DNA of 64,000 nucleotides from positions 1-64,000 of the forward strand of contig NZ_JAXAVX010000016.1 of assembly GCF_033949425.1 (NCBI RefSeq), given 5' to 3'. The notes below the pieces were generated by a model. The model saw only the letters and a list, made by a program, of their open reading frames with translations, searched no databases and was not told the DNA's origin. The position numbers were made by a program, and so were the translations under genes. Position 1 is the stretch's first letter; every line of letters begins with the position of its first letter. This DNA is from Patulibacter brassicae (GTDB taxonomy: Bacteria; Actinomycetota; Thermoleophilia; Solirubrobacterales; Solirubrobacteraceae). This document shows positions 8,968-17,591 of this stretch, in pieces.

Positions 8968-10461
8968 TCAGTGGGCGAGCACGGGCTCGCCGACCGGCGC
9001 CTGCGCGGCGGCGCGGCGCGGCAGGAGCGCGGCCGAGACGGCGGCGCCGAGCAGGAAGATCCCCGCGGCCCACCAGAAGGCCGTCGTGTACCCGTGGACG
9101 GCCGCCTCGGCGAGCACCTGCTGGGACGGGACGCGCCCGTCGACGTAGCCCGACGTGGCGCTGGCGGCGAGCGTGCTGAGGAGCGCCGTGCCGACCGCGC
9201 CGCCAACCTGCTGGCCGGTCGAGACCATCGCCGAGGCGACGCCGGCGTGCTGCGGCGCGACGCCGAGCGTCGCGGTCGCCATCGCCGGGGCGAAGATCAG
9301 GCCCATGCCGACGCCCATGACGAGGAGCCCCGGCAGGATGTGCCCGGCGTAGCCGCCGTCGACGTCGAGCCCGGTGAACCAGAGCATCGACGCGGCACCG
9401 AGGAGCATCCCCGTCGGGACGAGCGGCCGGGGGCCGGTCCGCGGCAGGATCCGGGTCGACACCGTCGTCGCGGTGGCGATGATCACGAGGTTCAGCGGCA
9501 GGAACGCGAACCCGGTCTCCAGGGGCGAGAAGCCGAGCGTCCGCTGCAGGTAGAACGTCATGAAGAGGAACACGGCGAACATCGCGGCGCCGGCGAGGCC
9601 GAAGGAGAGGTAGGCCGACGCGCGCGCCCGGTCGGTGACGACGGAGAGCGGCAGCAGCGGCTTGTCGCTGCGGCGCTCGACGAGCACGAACGAGACGAGC
9701 AGGACCGCGGCGGCGGCGAGCATCGCGACGGTCAGGCCGTTGCCCCAGCCGTCGCTCTCCGCGTGCGAGAAGCCGTAGACGAGCGCGAGCAGGCCCGCGG
9801 TCGCGGTGAGCGTGCCCGGCACGTCGATCCGGCCGCGGAGCGAGCCCGCGCGCGTGCCGTGCAGCAGGCGGACGGCCGCCGTCGCCGCGGGGATCGCGAA
9901 CAGCAGGTTGACGTAGAGGCTCCAGCGCCAGGACAGGAGGTCGGTGAGGACGCCGCCGAGCAGCATGCCGATGCCGGCGCCCGCGCCGGCGATCGCGCCG
10001 AACACGCCGAACGCCTTGGCGCGCTCCGCCGGATCGGTGAACGTCGTGGAGAGCAGGCCGAGGGCGGCGGGCGCGAGCAGCGCGGCGAACACGCCCTGGG
10101 CGGCACGGGCGCCGACGAGCACGCCGAAGCTGCCCGCGGCACCGCCGACCGCGGACGCGGTCGCGAAGCCGAGCAGGCCGACGACGAAGACGCGCTTGCG
10201 TCCGAGCAGGTCGCCGAGCCGCCCCCCGAGCAGGAGGAGGCTGCCGAAGGCGAGCGCGTACGCGGTGATGACCCACTGGCGCGAGCCGTCGGAGAAGCCG
10301 AGGTCCGCCTGGGCGGAGGGCAGCGCGATGTTCGTGATCGTCGCGTCGAGCACGACCATCAGCTGGGCGATGCCGACGACGACGAGGATCAGCCAGCGCC
10401 GCTCGTGGTGCGGGTCGACCGCGGCCGGCGCCGCGACCGGGGTGTCGGGAGAGGAGGACAT
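8968..10461 (-). CDS. MFS drug exporter, DHA2/EmrB-QacA type (14 TM)
   Basis: 497 aa proton-coupled multidrug exporter of the cytoplasmic membrane. The first helix carries the DHA2 motif QLMVVLDATITNIALPS, and motif A is present as GGRLGDLLGRKRVF. Hydrophobicity supports 14 helices. The ATG at 10461 has AGGAG about 8 nt upstream, so unlike most genes here it uses a ribosome-binding site. Divergent from a TetR gene; three copies of the same palindrome lie in between, which strongly suggests substrate-induced derepression by that TetR. Confidence 0.92.
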   Translation of the reverse strand: MSSSPDTPVAAPAAVDPHHERRWLILVVVGIAQLMVVLDATITNIALPSAQADLGFSDGSRQWVITAYALAFGSLLLLGGRLGDLLGRKRVFVVGLLGFATASAVGGAAGSFGVLVGARAAQGVFAALLAPAALGLLSTTFTDPAERAKAFGVFGAIAGAGAGIGMLLGGVLTDLLSWRWSLYVNLLFAIPAATAAVRLLHGTRAGSLRGRIDVPGTLTATAGLLALVYGFSHAESDGWGNGLTVAMLAAAAVLLVSFVLVERRSDKPLLPLSVVTDRARASAYLSFGLAGAAMFAVFLFMTFYLQRTLGFSPLETGFAFLPLNLVIIATATTVSTRILPRTGPRPLVPTGMLLGAASMLWFTGLDVDGGYAGHILPGLLVMGVGMGLIFAPAMATATLGVAPQHAGVASAMVSTGQQVGGAVGTALLSTLAASATSGYVDGRVPSQQVLAEAAVHGYTTAFWWAAGIFLLGAAVSAALLPRRAAAQAPVGEPVLAH

Positions 10462-10541
10462 GGGTGAGCTCCTGGGACGGGACGGGACCGGGTGGCGGCC
10501 CGTGCTGCGGGACGGCCGCCACCCGTTCGGGACGGTGAAGC

Positions 10542-10620
10542 GGAGGATGGACCTCCAAGTGGAGGCCGTTCCTCAACTTCGCTTCGGAGAAGGTAGCAGA
10601 CAACCGGAGGCCTGTCCTCC
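10542..10620. promoter_or_regulatory. Three GGAGG-N5-CCTC(C) operators between MFS exporter and TetR
   Basis: Copies lie at 10542-10556 (GGAGG ATGGA CCTCC), 10561-10575 (GGAGG CCGTT CCTCA, extended by AAGT and ACTT outside) and 10606-10620 (GGAGG CCTGT CCTCC). The third ends 7 nt before the -10 hexamer TACGAT (10628-10633) of the TetR gene, and the first two lie in the exporter's leader/promoter zone. The sites suit a TetR dimer controlling both directions. Confidence 0.7.
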
Positions 10621-10639
10621 GTTTCGCTACGATCGATCC

Positions 10640-11320
10640 GTGCCCGATGCCGACGACTCCCAGGTCGCGCCGCCCGATCGCCCCCTCCGCGCCGACGCCG
10701 AGCGCAACCGCCGGCGGATCCTCCAGGCCGCTCGCGAGGTCTTCACGGAGCAGGGGCTGTCGGCCACGATGGACGAGGTCGCCGCGCGCGCCGAGGTCGG
10801 CGTCGGCACGGTGTACCGCCGCTTCCCCGAGAAGGACGGCCTGATCGACGCCCTCTTCGAGCAGCGGATCTCGGCGATCGTCGGCGCCGCCGACGAGGGC
10901 CTCGCGCACGAGGACGCCTGGGAGGGGCTCGTCCACTTCCTCACCCGCAGCCAGGAGCTCCAGGCCGCCGACCGCGGGCTGAAGGAGCTGCTCATGAGCA
11001 CCGGCCGCGGCCGCGACCGCGTCGCGGCGATGCGCGAGAAGATGCGCCCCCGGGCCGAGGAGCTCGTCCGACGCGCCCAGGCCACCGGCGCGCTGCGCGA
11101 CGACGTCTCGCCGTTCGACATCCCGCTCGTCCAGCTCGCCGTCGGCACCGCCGTCGACTTCTCCGAGCCGCTGGAGCCGGAGGTCTGGCGACGGCTCCTG
11201 ACGATCCTGCTCGACGGCCTGCGCGCGTCGCGCGACGCTCCGACGCCGATGCCGGAGCGCTCGCTGACGATCGACGAGGTCTACGCGGGAATGGCCTGCT
11301 GGAAGGCCGCGCGGCGCTGA
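10640..11320 (+). CDS. TetR/AcrR family regulator of the divergent MFS exporter
   Basis: 226 aa. The HTH is clear: ILQAAREVFTEQGLSATMDE, VAARAEVGVGTVYRRF and DGLIDALF, residues about 24-70. The remainder fits the TetR ligand domain of the SBD family. The GTG at 10640 is chosen because TACGAT (10628-10633) lies 6 nt upstream; longer in-frame extensions would run through the operator region. Divergent to the DHA2 exporter with shared palindromes, so it is most likely its repressor. Confidence 0.9.
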   Translation: MPDADDSQVAPPDRPLRADAERNRRRILQAAREVFTEQGLSATMDEVAARAEVGVGTVYRRFPEKDGLIDALFEQRISAIVGAADEGLAHEDAWEGLVHFLTRSQELQAADRGLKELLMSTGRGRDRVAAMREKMRPRAEELVRRAQATGALRDDVSPFDIPLVQLAVGTAVDFSEPLEPEVWRRLLTILLDGLRASRDAPTPMPERSLTIDEVYAGMACWKAARR

Positions 11321-11379
11321 GCGCCGTCCCCGGCGCGCGCCACCCGAGCCGCAGGGGGGGCGCGGCGCCGGCGCCGGCG

Positions 11380-13605
11380 TCAGGCCGTGGCGGCCTGCAC
11401 CGACGCGATCGCGTCGTTGAGCGTCGCGCTCGGGCGCATCGCCGCGTCGGCCTTCGCCCGGTCGACGAAGTAGTAGCCGCCGAGGTCGACCGGGGAGCCC
11501 TGGGCCGCCGCGAGCTCGCCGACGATCCGCTCCTCGTTCGCCGCGAGCTGCTCGGCGAGCGGGGCGAAGCGCTCGGCGAGGGCGGCGTCCTCGGTCTGCG
11601 ACGCCAGCTCCTGGGCCCAGTACAGGGCGAGGTAGAAGTGGCTGCCGCGGTTGTCGATCGTGCCGAGCTTGCGCCCCGGCGAGCGGTTCTCGTCCAGGAA
11701 CCGGCCCGTCCCGCGATCGAGCGCCCCGGCGAGGACCTTCGCGGCGTCGTTGCCCGCCTGCTCGGCGTGCTTCTCCAGCGACGGGACGAGGGCGAAGAAC
11801 TCGCCGAGGCTGTCCCAGCGCAGGTAGCCCTCCTCGACGAGCTGCTGCACGTGCTTGGGCGCCGAGCCGCCCGCGCCCGTCTCGAACAGCCCCCCGCCCG
11901 CGATCAGCGGTACGACGGAGAGCATCTTCGCGCTCGTGCCGACCTCGAGGATCGGGAAGAGGTCGGTGTTGTAGTCGCGCAGCACGTTGCCGGTGACCGA
12001 GATCGTGTTCCGGCCCTGGCGCAGGCGGTCGAGCGAGACCTTCGTGGCCTCGGCCGGCGCGAGGATCCGGATGTCGAGCCCGTCGGTGTCGTGCTCGGGC
12101 AGGTACGCGTTGACCTTCGCGATGAGGTTCGCGTCGTGCGCGCGCGTCTCGTCGAGCCAGAAGATCGCCGGGTCGCCGCTGACCCGGGCGCGCTCGACGG
12201 CCAGCCGGACCCAGTCGCGGATCGGCACGTCCTTCGTCTGCGTGCCGCGCCAGATGTCGCCGGGCTGGACGGCCTGCTCGAGCAGGACCTCGCCGGCGCC
12301 GCTCACGACGCGGACGGTGCCGGCGGCGTCGATCTCGAACGTCTTGTCGTGGCTGCCGTACTCCTGCGCGGCCTGCGCCATGAGGCCCACGTTCGGCACG
12401 CTGCCGATCGTCGCGGGATCGAGCGGGCCGTTGGCCTTCACGTCCTCGATCACCGCGTCGTACACGCCGGCGTAGGAGGAGTCCGGGATGACGACGAGGG
12501 CGTCGTCCTCCTCGCCCTGCGGGCCCCAGAGGCGCCCGCCGTTGCGGATGAGGGCCGGCAGCGACGCGTCGATGATGACGTCGCTGGGGACGTGGAGGTT
12601 CGTGATCCCCTTGTCGGAGTTCACGTAGGAGAGGCGGGGACCGTCGGCGATCGCCTGCTCGAAGGCGGCCTTGATCTCCGCGCCGTTCGGCAGCGCGTCG
12701 AGGCCCGGGAGGATCGTGCCGAGCCCGTCGTTGGCCGAGAGGCCCGCGGCGGCGAGGTCGTCGCCGTAGCGCTCGAAGACGTCGGCGAAGAACGCCTTCA
12801 CGGCGTGGCCGAAGATGATCGGGTCGGAGACCTTCATCATCGTCGCCTTGAGGTGGACGGAGTAGAGGATGCCCTCCTCCTTCGCCCGGGCGACGGTGTC
12901 GCGGAGGAAGGACTGCAGGGGGGCGGCCTCGAGGACGGAGGCGTCGACGATCTCGCCCTCCAGGACGGGGAGCGCCTCCTTCAGCACGCGCGTCTCGCCG
13001 TCGGCGGTGACGAGCTCGATCCGCAGCGTGTCGTCGGCGGAGGCGACGACGGAGCGCTCGTTGTGGCGGAAGTCGTGGTCCGCGAGGCTCGTGACCGCGG
13101 TCTTGGAGCCCTCCGCGAACGGCTTGTTGCGGTGCGGGTGCTTCTTCGCGTAGGCCTTGACCGACGCCGGAGCGCGGCGGTCGGAGTTGCCCTGTCGCAG
13201 GACGGGGTTCACGGCCGAGCCCTTGACCCGGTCGTAGGCCTCGCGCGCGGCGCGCTCCTCGTCGGTCTGCGGGTTCTCGGGGTAGGCGGGGACGTCGTAC
13301 CCGGCGTCCTGCAGCTCCTTGATGGCCGCCTTGAGCTGTGGGATCGACGCCGAGATGTTCGGCAGCTTGATGATGTTCGCCTCGGGCGTCTTGGCGAGCT
13401 CACCGAGCTCCGCCAGGGCGTCGGGGACGCGCTGCTCGTCGGTCAGGCGGTCGGGGAACTGCGCGAGGATCCGGCCCGCGAGCGAGATGTCGCGGAGCTC
13501 CACCTCGACGCCGGCGGCCCCGGCGAAGGCCTCGATGATCGGCAGGAACGAGTGCGTGGCCAGCGCCGGCGCCTCGTCGGTGTAGGTGTAGATGACCTTG
13601 CTCAT
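11380..13605 (-). CDS. icd: NADP-dependent isocitrate dehydrogenase, monomeric type
   Basis: 741 aa, the usual length of the monomeric class II enzyme that oxidises isocitrate to 2-oxoglutarate with NADP+ in the TCA cycle. Recognisable landmarks are the N-terminal IYTYTDEAPALATHSFLPII, the stretch LPNISASIPQLKAAI, the nucleotide/substrate region NGGRLWGPQGEEDD and the C-terminal DNRGSHFYLALYWAQELA. A -10 TAGCGT on the minus strand (13680-13675) implies a leader of about 63 nt, and AGGG lies about 13 nt before the ATG. Stand-alone gene, convergent with the TetR gene. Confidence 0.96.
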   Translation of the reverse strand: MSKVIYTYTDEAPALATHSFLPIIEAFAGAAGVEVELRDISLAGRILAQFPDRLTDEQRVPDALAELGELAKTPEANIIKLPNISASIPQLKAAIKELQDAGYDVPAYPENPQTDEERAAREAYDRVKGSAVNPVLRQGNSDRRAPASVKAYAKKHPHRNKPFAEGSKTAVTSLADHDFRHNERSVVASADDTLRIELVTADGETRVLKEALPVLEGEIVDASVLEAAPLQSFLRDTVARAKEEGILYSVHLKATMMKVSDPIIFGHAVKAFFADVFERYGDDLAAAGLSANDGLGTILPGLDALPNGAEIKAAFEQAIADGPRLSYVNSDKGITNLHVPSDVIIDASLPALIRNGGRLWGPQGEEDDALVVIPDSSYAGVYDAVIEDVKANGPLDPATIGSVPNVGLMAQAAQEYGSHDKTFEIDAAGTVRVVSGAGEVLLEQAVQPGDIWRGTQTKDVPIRDWVRLAVERARVSGDPAIFWLDETRAHDANLIAKVNAYLPEHDTDGLDIRILAPAEATKVSLDRLRQGRNTISVTGNVLRDYNTDLFPILEVGTSAKMLSVVPLIAGGGLFETGAGGSAPKHVQQLVEEGYLRWDSLGEFFALVPSLEKHAEQAGNDAAKVLAGALDRGTGRFLDENRSPGRKLGTIDNRGSHFYLALYWAQELASQTEDAALAERFAPLAEQLAANEERIVGELAAAQGSPVDLGGYYFVDRAKADAAMRPSATLNDAIASVQAATA

Positions 13606-13814
13606 TGCGTCCGCCCTGCGTCGCCTGGATGTCGAGAGTCGCTCGCGGAGGATCTCCGGCCCCCACGGTCGGACACGCTATCTCCCCGACCCCCTCGGGC
13701 GACGGGCGGGCCGCGCCATCGCACCGGCGTCCGGGTGGTCGGTCGCCGCCGCCCCGGAGCGCCGCCGGTCTCCGGCGCTCGCCTGGCGCCCGCGCGCCAG
13801 GTACCGTCGCGCAC

Positions 13815-14564
13815 ATGCTCCGCTCCCGCGCGCTCCTCGCCCTCCTCGTCGGGTCGCCGCTCGGCGTCCCCGCGGCCGCCACGGCGACCCAGACGACCTA
13901 CGAGCCGAGGTGCGTCGCGCCCGGCGGCACCGCGAGCGTCGCCGTCGACTACACGGAGACCGCCCTCCAGTCGCGTCAACGCGGGTACGTCGTGCTGGTG
14001 CCGCAGGTGCTGAAGGACGGCTCGCCGTCCCTGCTGCCCGAGGCGCAGCACGCGATCCGCCGGGAGCCGGGTCCGATCACCTACGCGCCGTCGACGGCCC
14101 TGCCGGGCACGCTCGTGCCGCAGTTCCGCCAGGCGTTCGCGATCCCTCCGGGATCGACGGTCGCCGGCCTGCCGCTGCTCGGCTACAGCGTCCGCGTCCA
14201 GGCGACGGACGCGACGGGCGCCACGAGCTACGGGTTCGACAACACCTACGCCTACCTGCAGGTCGACCGGCGCCGGATCCTCGCCCGCACGAAGCGCGCG
14301 CCGACCGGCGGATCGATCCCGCTGTACATCACGGGCCTGCGCGCCGCCAAGCCGTACGTGCACCTCGTCTCGTCGAAGGGCAAGCGCCTGCGGCGCGTCG
14401 CGCTGCGCGGTGGCGTCGGCCCGAACACCGCCTGCGGCCAGTCGTACACGCAGCTGAGCCTCCGCGGCGCGAAGCCCGGGAAGTGGCGCGTCGTGGCGAA
14501 CGCCTCCCGATCGAGCACGAGCGCGGCGGACGGCGCGGCGATCACCATCCGCGTGACCCGCTGA
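13815..14564 (+). CDS. Secreted protein of unknown function
   Basis: 249 aa. The N-terminus is a classical signal peptide (MLRSRALLALLVGS, then an Ala-rich cleavage zone near residue 24). The mature part looks like beta-rich sandwich modules: an N-terminal portion with two aromatic-rich strands and a C-terminal portion with VHLVSSKGKRLRRVALRGG. Two Cys residues (near 32 and 217) may form a disulfide. TACCGT (13802-13807) sits 7 nt before the ATG, so the gene is probably leaderless. Divergent from icd. I do not recognise the family. Confidence 0.75.
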   Translation: MLRSRALLALLVGSPLGVPAAATATQTTYEPRCVAPGGTASVAVDYTETALQSRQRGYVVLVPQVLKDGSPSLLPEAQHAIRREPGPITYAPSTALPGTLVPQFRQAFAIPPGSTVAGLPLLGYSVRVQATDATGATSYGFDNTYAYLQVDRRRILARTKRAPTGGSIPLYITGLRAAKPYVHLVSSKGKRLRRVALRGGVGPNTACGQSYTQLSLRGAKPGKWRVVANASRSSTSAADGAAITIRVTR

Positions 14565-14616
14565 CGGAGCGGGGCGTCGCGCCCCGTGCCTCCGGCGGCC
14601 CCGCTACCGTGGCCCG

Positions 14617-14826
14617 ATGGGGCAGGTCCTGCTCGTGGCGCTGGGGGTCGTCCTGGCGGTCAACGCCCTCGTGCTGGCGGCGTTCCTCGTCCACTGGTGG
14701 CGTCAGGGACGGCACCGCGCCGACCACGAGGCCGCGGAGCGATCGGGCCGGCACCTCACCGCGGTGCGCCCGGCGGCCAGCGACGACGAGGCGCCGCGCC
14801 GCCGCGCCGCCGGCGGGCGGCGCTGA
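14617..14826 (+). CDS. Small single-pass membrane protein
   Basis: 69 aa. One hydrophobic helix (about residues 3-26) is followed by a WW-RQ boundary and a charged, Arg/Ala-rich cytoplasmic tail. TACCGT (14605-14610) lies 6 nt upstream of the ATG, in the leaderless arrangement common in this window, which supports it as a real gene. Its function is unknown, with no informative neighbour. Confidence 0.6.
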   Translation: MGQVLLVALGVVLAVNALVLAAFLVHWWRQGRHRADHEAAERSGRHLTAVRPAASDDEAPRRRAAGGRR

Positions 14827-14848
14827 CGCCTGGGTCCGCCGCGCCGCG

Positions 14849-15604
14849 CTACTCGGCGTAGGGCGCCGCCCGCAGGAGGAGCGGGAAGGCGCCGTACCGC
14901 GTGAGCCACTGCGCGCGGCCACCGGGGACCGCGCGGGACTCCTCGCGCCAGGCGCGCAGCAGGTGGCGCGTCAGCTCGTGGCGCGGGTGGCGCTCCAGGA
15001 GCTGCGCCACCCACGCCGGGTCGACCTCGTCGAGGCGGAAGCCGGTGATGTCGGTGAACGCTCCCGCCGAGACGAACCCCCCGAGGTCGGACAGGTCGTC
15101 GCCTGCGCCGACCGTGATGTGCGCGCCGATCGCGGCGCCGACCGCCGAGGCCGCCTCCGGCGCGGCCCCGTGGTCGAGGGCGAAGCGCTCGGCCCGCTCG
15201 CCGCCGACGACGGCGAAGCAGCGCCCCGGGGTGGGGTGCTCGAGGTGCGTGTCGTGGAGGATCGACGCGACGAACGCGAGCTCCTCGTCGACCCGGGCCC
15301 CCTCGATCTGCGCCAGCAGCAGGCCCAGCACGTACACCCGGTAGGAGTGGTGGAGCATGTGCGGGGACAGCACGGCGATCGCCTCGGCCTCCGCGTCGCG
15401 GGCGAGGGAGGAGTCGGGCCACCGCAGGGCGTCGAGGTCCAGCCGGGCGCCGCCGCGCCGGCCGAGCGCCGTGCGCAGGCGCGAGCCGGGGTAGCGCGCG
15501 ACGACCTTCGCGAGCTCGACGGCGAGCGCTCGCTTCTGCGCACCGCTCAGGATCCCCCCGGTCCGCCTCGCCCATCGCCAGTCCATGCTCGCCGGTGCGC
15601 CCAT
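14849..15604 (-). CDS. HD-domain protein (cyanamide hydratase-like HD superfamily)
   Basis: 251 aa. The metal-binding HD pattern is visible: LSPHMLHHSYRVYVLGLLL gives the first His, ASILHDTHLEHP the HD pair, and GAAIGAHITVG a later His. These residues bind divalent metal in HD hydrolases; the arrangement resembles cyanamide hydratase-like proteins more than HD-GYP or dGTPase. The ATG at 15604 has a weak TTGGAT box 8 nt upstream; a second ATG at 15586 is an alternative start. Divergent from the AraC-type regulator at 15688. The substrate is unknown. Confidence 0.75.
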   Translation of the reverse strand: MGAPASMDWRWARRTGGILSGAQKRALAVELAKVVARYPGSRLRTALGRRGGARLDLDALRWPDSSLARDAEAEAIAVLSPHMLHHSYRVYVLGLLLAQIEGARVDEELAFVASILHDTHLEHPTPGRCFAVVGGERAERFALDHGAAPEAASAVGAAIGAHITVGAGDDLSDLGGFVSAGAFTDITGFRLDEVDPAWVAQLLERHPRHELTRHLLRAWREESRAVPGGRAQWLTRYGAFPLLLRAAPYAE

Positions 15605-15687
15605 GCGGACGATCCAAGCGCGGGACGCGGGCGCCGACCAGTGGCCGATTCGCCGCGTTCCGTCGATTTTCGGCCACACTGTCGCGG

Positions 15688-16647
15688 GTGACCGTCCGCG
15701 CGTGCGCCCTGGCCCTCGACGGCGTGGTGACCTTCGACCTCGGCTGCGCCGTCCAGACGCTCGGCCGCGGGGCCGGGCGCGATGGCGTCGCCGACGGCTT
15801 CACGCTGGCGACCTGCGGCGTCCGCCCCGGACGGGTGCGGACCCCGGACGGGTTCCTGCTCGAGGTCGAGCACGGGCTCGAGGCGGTCGCCGCGGCCGAG
15901 CTCGTGGTCGTCCCCGGCAGCTTCCCGCACGACGCGCCGGCCCCACCTGCCGCGCTCGACGCGCTGCGCGCCGCCCACGAGCGCGGCGCGACGGTCATGA
16001 GCATCTGCATCGGGGCGTTCGTGCTCGCGCAGGCCGGCCTGCTGGACGGCCGGACCGCGACGACCCACTGGGACTACTGCGCGGACCTGGCGGCCGGCTA
16101 CCCGGACGTGGAGGTCCGCCCCGACGTGCTGTACGTCGACGAGGGCGACGTCCTGACCTCCGCCGGCCTCGCGGCCGGATTGGACCTCTGCCTGCACGTC
16201 GTGCGCCGCCACGCCGGGGCGGCGGTCGCCGCACGGCTGGCGTCCTGGAACGTCACCGCGCCGCACCGCGACGGCGGCCAGGCGCAGTTCATCCCGCCGA
16301 GCGCCCGTCCCGCGGCGGCGACCGGCCTCGGGCCGACGCTCGACTGGGCCTGCGACCGCCTCGGCGAGCGGCTCGCCATCGCGGACCTCGCCCGCCATGC
16401 CCACATGAGCGTGCGGACCTTCAACCGCCGCTTCGCCGGCGAGGTCGGCTGCCCGCCGAAGCAGTGGCTGACCGAGCAGCGGGTCGCGCGGGCTCGCGAG
16501 CTGCTCGAGAGCTCCGACGACGACGTCGAGCGGATCGCCCAGCTCGCCGGCTTCCCGAGCACCGCCGCGCTGCGAGAGCACCTGCGTCGACGGGTCGGGC
16601 TCACCCCGACGGCCTACCGGCGCGTGCACCGGGGCGGGGACGCCTGA
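15688..16647 (+). CDS. GlxA/AraC family transcriptional regulator (DJ-1/PfpI domain plus AraC HTH)
   Basis: 319 aa. Residues 1-170 form a DJ-1/PfpI-like class I amidotransferase domain with MSICIGAFVLAQAGLLDGR, holding the nucleophile-elbow Cys seen in this family. Residues about 215-315 hold two AraC HTH motifs, with LAIADLARHAHMSVRTFNRR and IAQLAGFPSTAALREHLRRR. Such regulators respond to amine or amino-acid derivatives in relatives. The GTG at 15688 is 7 nt after a CACACT box (15675-15680). The neighbouring HD protein is divergent and could be a target. Confidence 0.88.
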   Translation: MTVRACALALDGVVTFDLGCAVQTLGRGAGRDGVADGFTLATCGVRPGRVRTPDGFLLEVEHGLEAVAAAELVVVPGSFPHDAPAPPAALDALRAAHERGATVMSICIGAFVLAQAGLLDGRTATTHWDYCADLAAGYPDVEVRPDVLYVDEGDVLTSAGLAAGLDLCLHVVRRHAGAAVAARLASWNVTAPHRDGGQAQFIPPSARPAAATGLGPTLDWACDRLGERLAIADLARHAHMSVRTFNRRFAGEVGCPPKQWLTEQRVARARELLESSDDDVERIAQLAGFPSTAALREHLRRRVGLTPTAYRRVHRGGDA

Positions 16648-16660
16648 CCCCGGAACGACA

Positions 16661-16684
16661 GAAGCCCCGCGAACGCGAGGCTTC
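16661..16684. terminator. Terminator hairpin between the GlxA-type gene and tRNA-Thr
   Basis: Stem GAAGCC/GGCTTC (16661-16666 with 16679-16684) with an inner CGCG/CGCG pairing. It lies after the stop of the regulator gene and 3' of the convergent tRNA, so it can serve both. Confidence 0.7.
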
Positions 16685-16688
16685 CGAG

Positions 16689-16761
<73 letters not shown>

Positions 16762-16899
16762 GAGGTGGAGAAGAGTAGCGGGACGGCGCGCGCGGCGTGA
16801 CGCGGCCCGCGGGCGGCGCGCCCCCGCGGCCCGCGCGCCTCCGCGCCCGGCCGACCCCTCGGTGTGCCGAGCCGCACAGCGAGGCGTCCCGGCGTTACT

Positions 16900-16917
16900 T
16901 ATGATGCGATCATCATG
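16900..16917 (+). promoter_or_regulatory. Strong -10 with overlapping palindrome before a 30-codon ORF
   Basis: TATGAT (16900-16905), a near-consensus -10, overlaps the inverted repeat ATGAT-GCG-ATCAT (16901-16913). The start codon of the small ORF follows at 16915. No -35 resembling TTGACA is visible 17 nt upstream. Confidence 0.5.
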
Positions 16918-17007
16918 ATCCGCGATCTGCTCCATTCACTCGGCGCCGGCTTCCTCCAGCTCGGCCACCTGGGCGCCACCCAGGACCGCCCGCGGCCGCG
17001 CGACTGA
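16915..17007 (+). CDS. Putative 30-residue leaderless small protein
   Basis: A short ORF beginning MIRDLLHSLGAGF and ending in a Pro/Arg-rich tail (QDRPRPRD). It starts 9 nt after the -10 hexamer TATGAT, without a ribosome-binding site, as expected for leaderless translation. The promoter is the most AT-rich spot for kilobases and overlaps an inverted repeat. The N-terminal half is amphipathic or weakly hydrophobic. It lies between tRNA-Thr and a convergent SRPBCC gene. It could also be a promoter for a non-coding transcript; coding status rests on promoter spacing only. Confidence 0.4.
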   Translation: MIRDLLHSLGAGFLQLGHLGATQDRPRPRD

Positions 17008-17038
17008 GCGCGCCGTCCTTCCGGTCGCACTCGGCCCC

Positions 17039-17467
17039 TCAGGCCTCGAGCGCGACCCGCAGCTCGCGCAGGGCGGTGGCCAGCGAGCGCTCGGCGACCG
17101 CCCGCGCCACCCGGCCGGGCACCGCGAAGCCGAGCTCGACGTCGACGGCGTACGTGACGTCGGTGGCGTCCTCGCCCACGGGATCGAAGCGGTACTCGCC
17201 GCTGATCGACCGGACGTCTCCCTCGACGTAGTCCCACCAGATCCGCCGCGGCGGGTCGTAGTGGTAGCGCAGGACGTAGCGCGCCCGGCGGACCTTCAGG
17301 TCGATCTCGGTCTCCACGACGCGACCGCGCCCGGCGTCGTCGCGCTCCAGCACGACGCAGCGGCGCACCGTGCTCTGCCACGTGCGGTAGCGCTCGAAGT
17401 CCAGCAGCAGCGCGAAGCACGCCTCCGGCGACGCCGCCACCCGCTCCGTCCGCTCCCCGCCCGCCAC
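17039..17467 (-). CDS. SRPBCC (START/Bet v1-like) family protein
   Basis: 142 aa, one helix-grip domain: N-terminal VAASPEACFALLLDFERYRTW, central strand TEIDLKVRRARYVLRYHYD, C-terminal amphipathic helix. Members bind hydrophobic ligands or act as polyketide cyclases. The GTG at 17467 is preferred over upstream starts because TAGCGT (17480-17475) lies 7 nt before it and the domain begins at once. It is divergent from two further SRPBCC genes, making a three-gene cluster of this fold. The ligand is unknown. Confidence 0.8.
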   Translation of the reverse strand: MAGGERTERVAASPEACFALLLDFERYRTWQSTVRRCVVLERDDAGRGRVVETEIDLKVRRARYVLRYHYDPPRRIWWDYVEGDVRSISGEYRFDPVGEDATDVTYAVDVELGFAVPGRVARAVAERSLATALRELRVALEA

Positions 17468-17545
17468 CGCGGCGACGCTAGCGGACGTCCCGGTCGCGCA
17501 GCGCGGCCCGCCACGGATCTTCACCCGTCCGCCCGCGCGGGTCGG

Positions 17546-17591
17546 TAGCGTCGCCGCCATGATCACGGGAGCGCCGCGATGGGCCGCGTAG
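17546..17591 (+). promoter_or_regulatory. Promoter and 10-codon upstream ORF overlapping the SRPBCC start
   Basis: TAGCGT (17546-17551) is followed after 7 nt by ATG at 17559, which opens a 10-codon ORF (MITGAPRWAA) ending at 17591, beyond the start of the next gene at 17579 in another frame. GGGAG (17567-17571) lies 7 nt before that start. Leaderless translation of the small ORF may influence initiation of the main gene. Confidence 0.4.

Noticed and set aside
8585..10936. Very long antisense open frame (783 codons) over the MFS gene region
   Set aside because: High GC content creates long shadow frames. The 14-helix transporter on the same strand in another frame, with clear motifs, explains the region.
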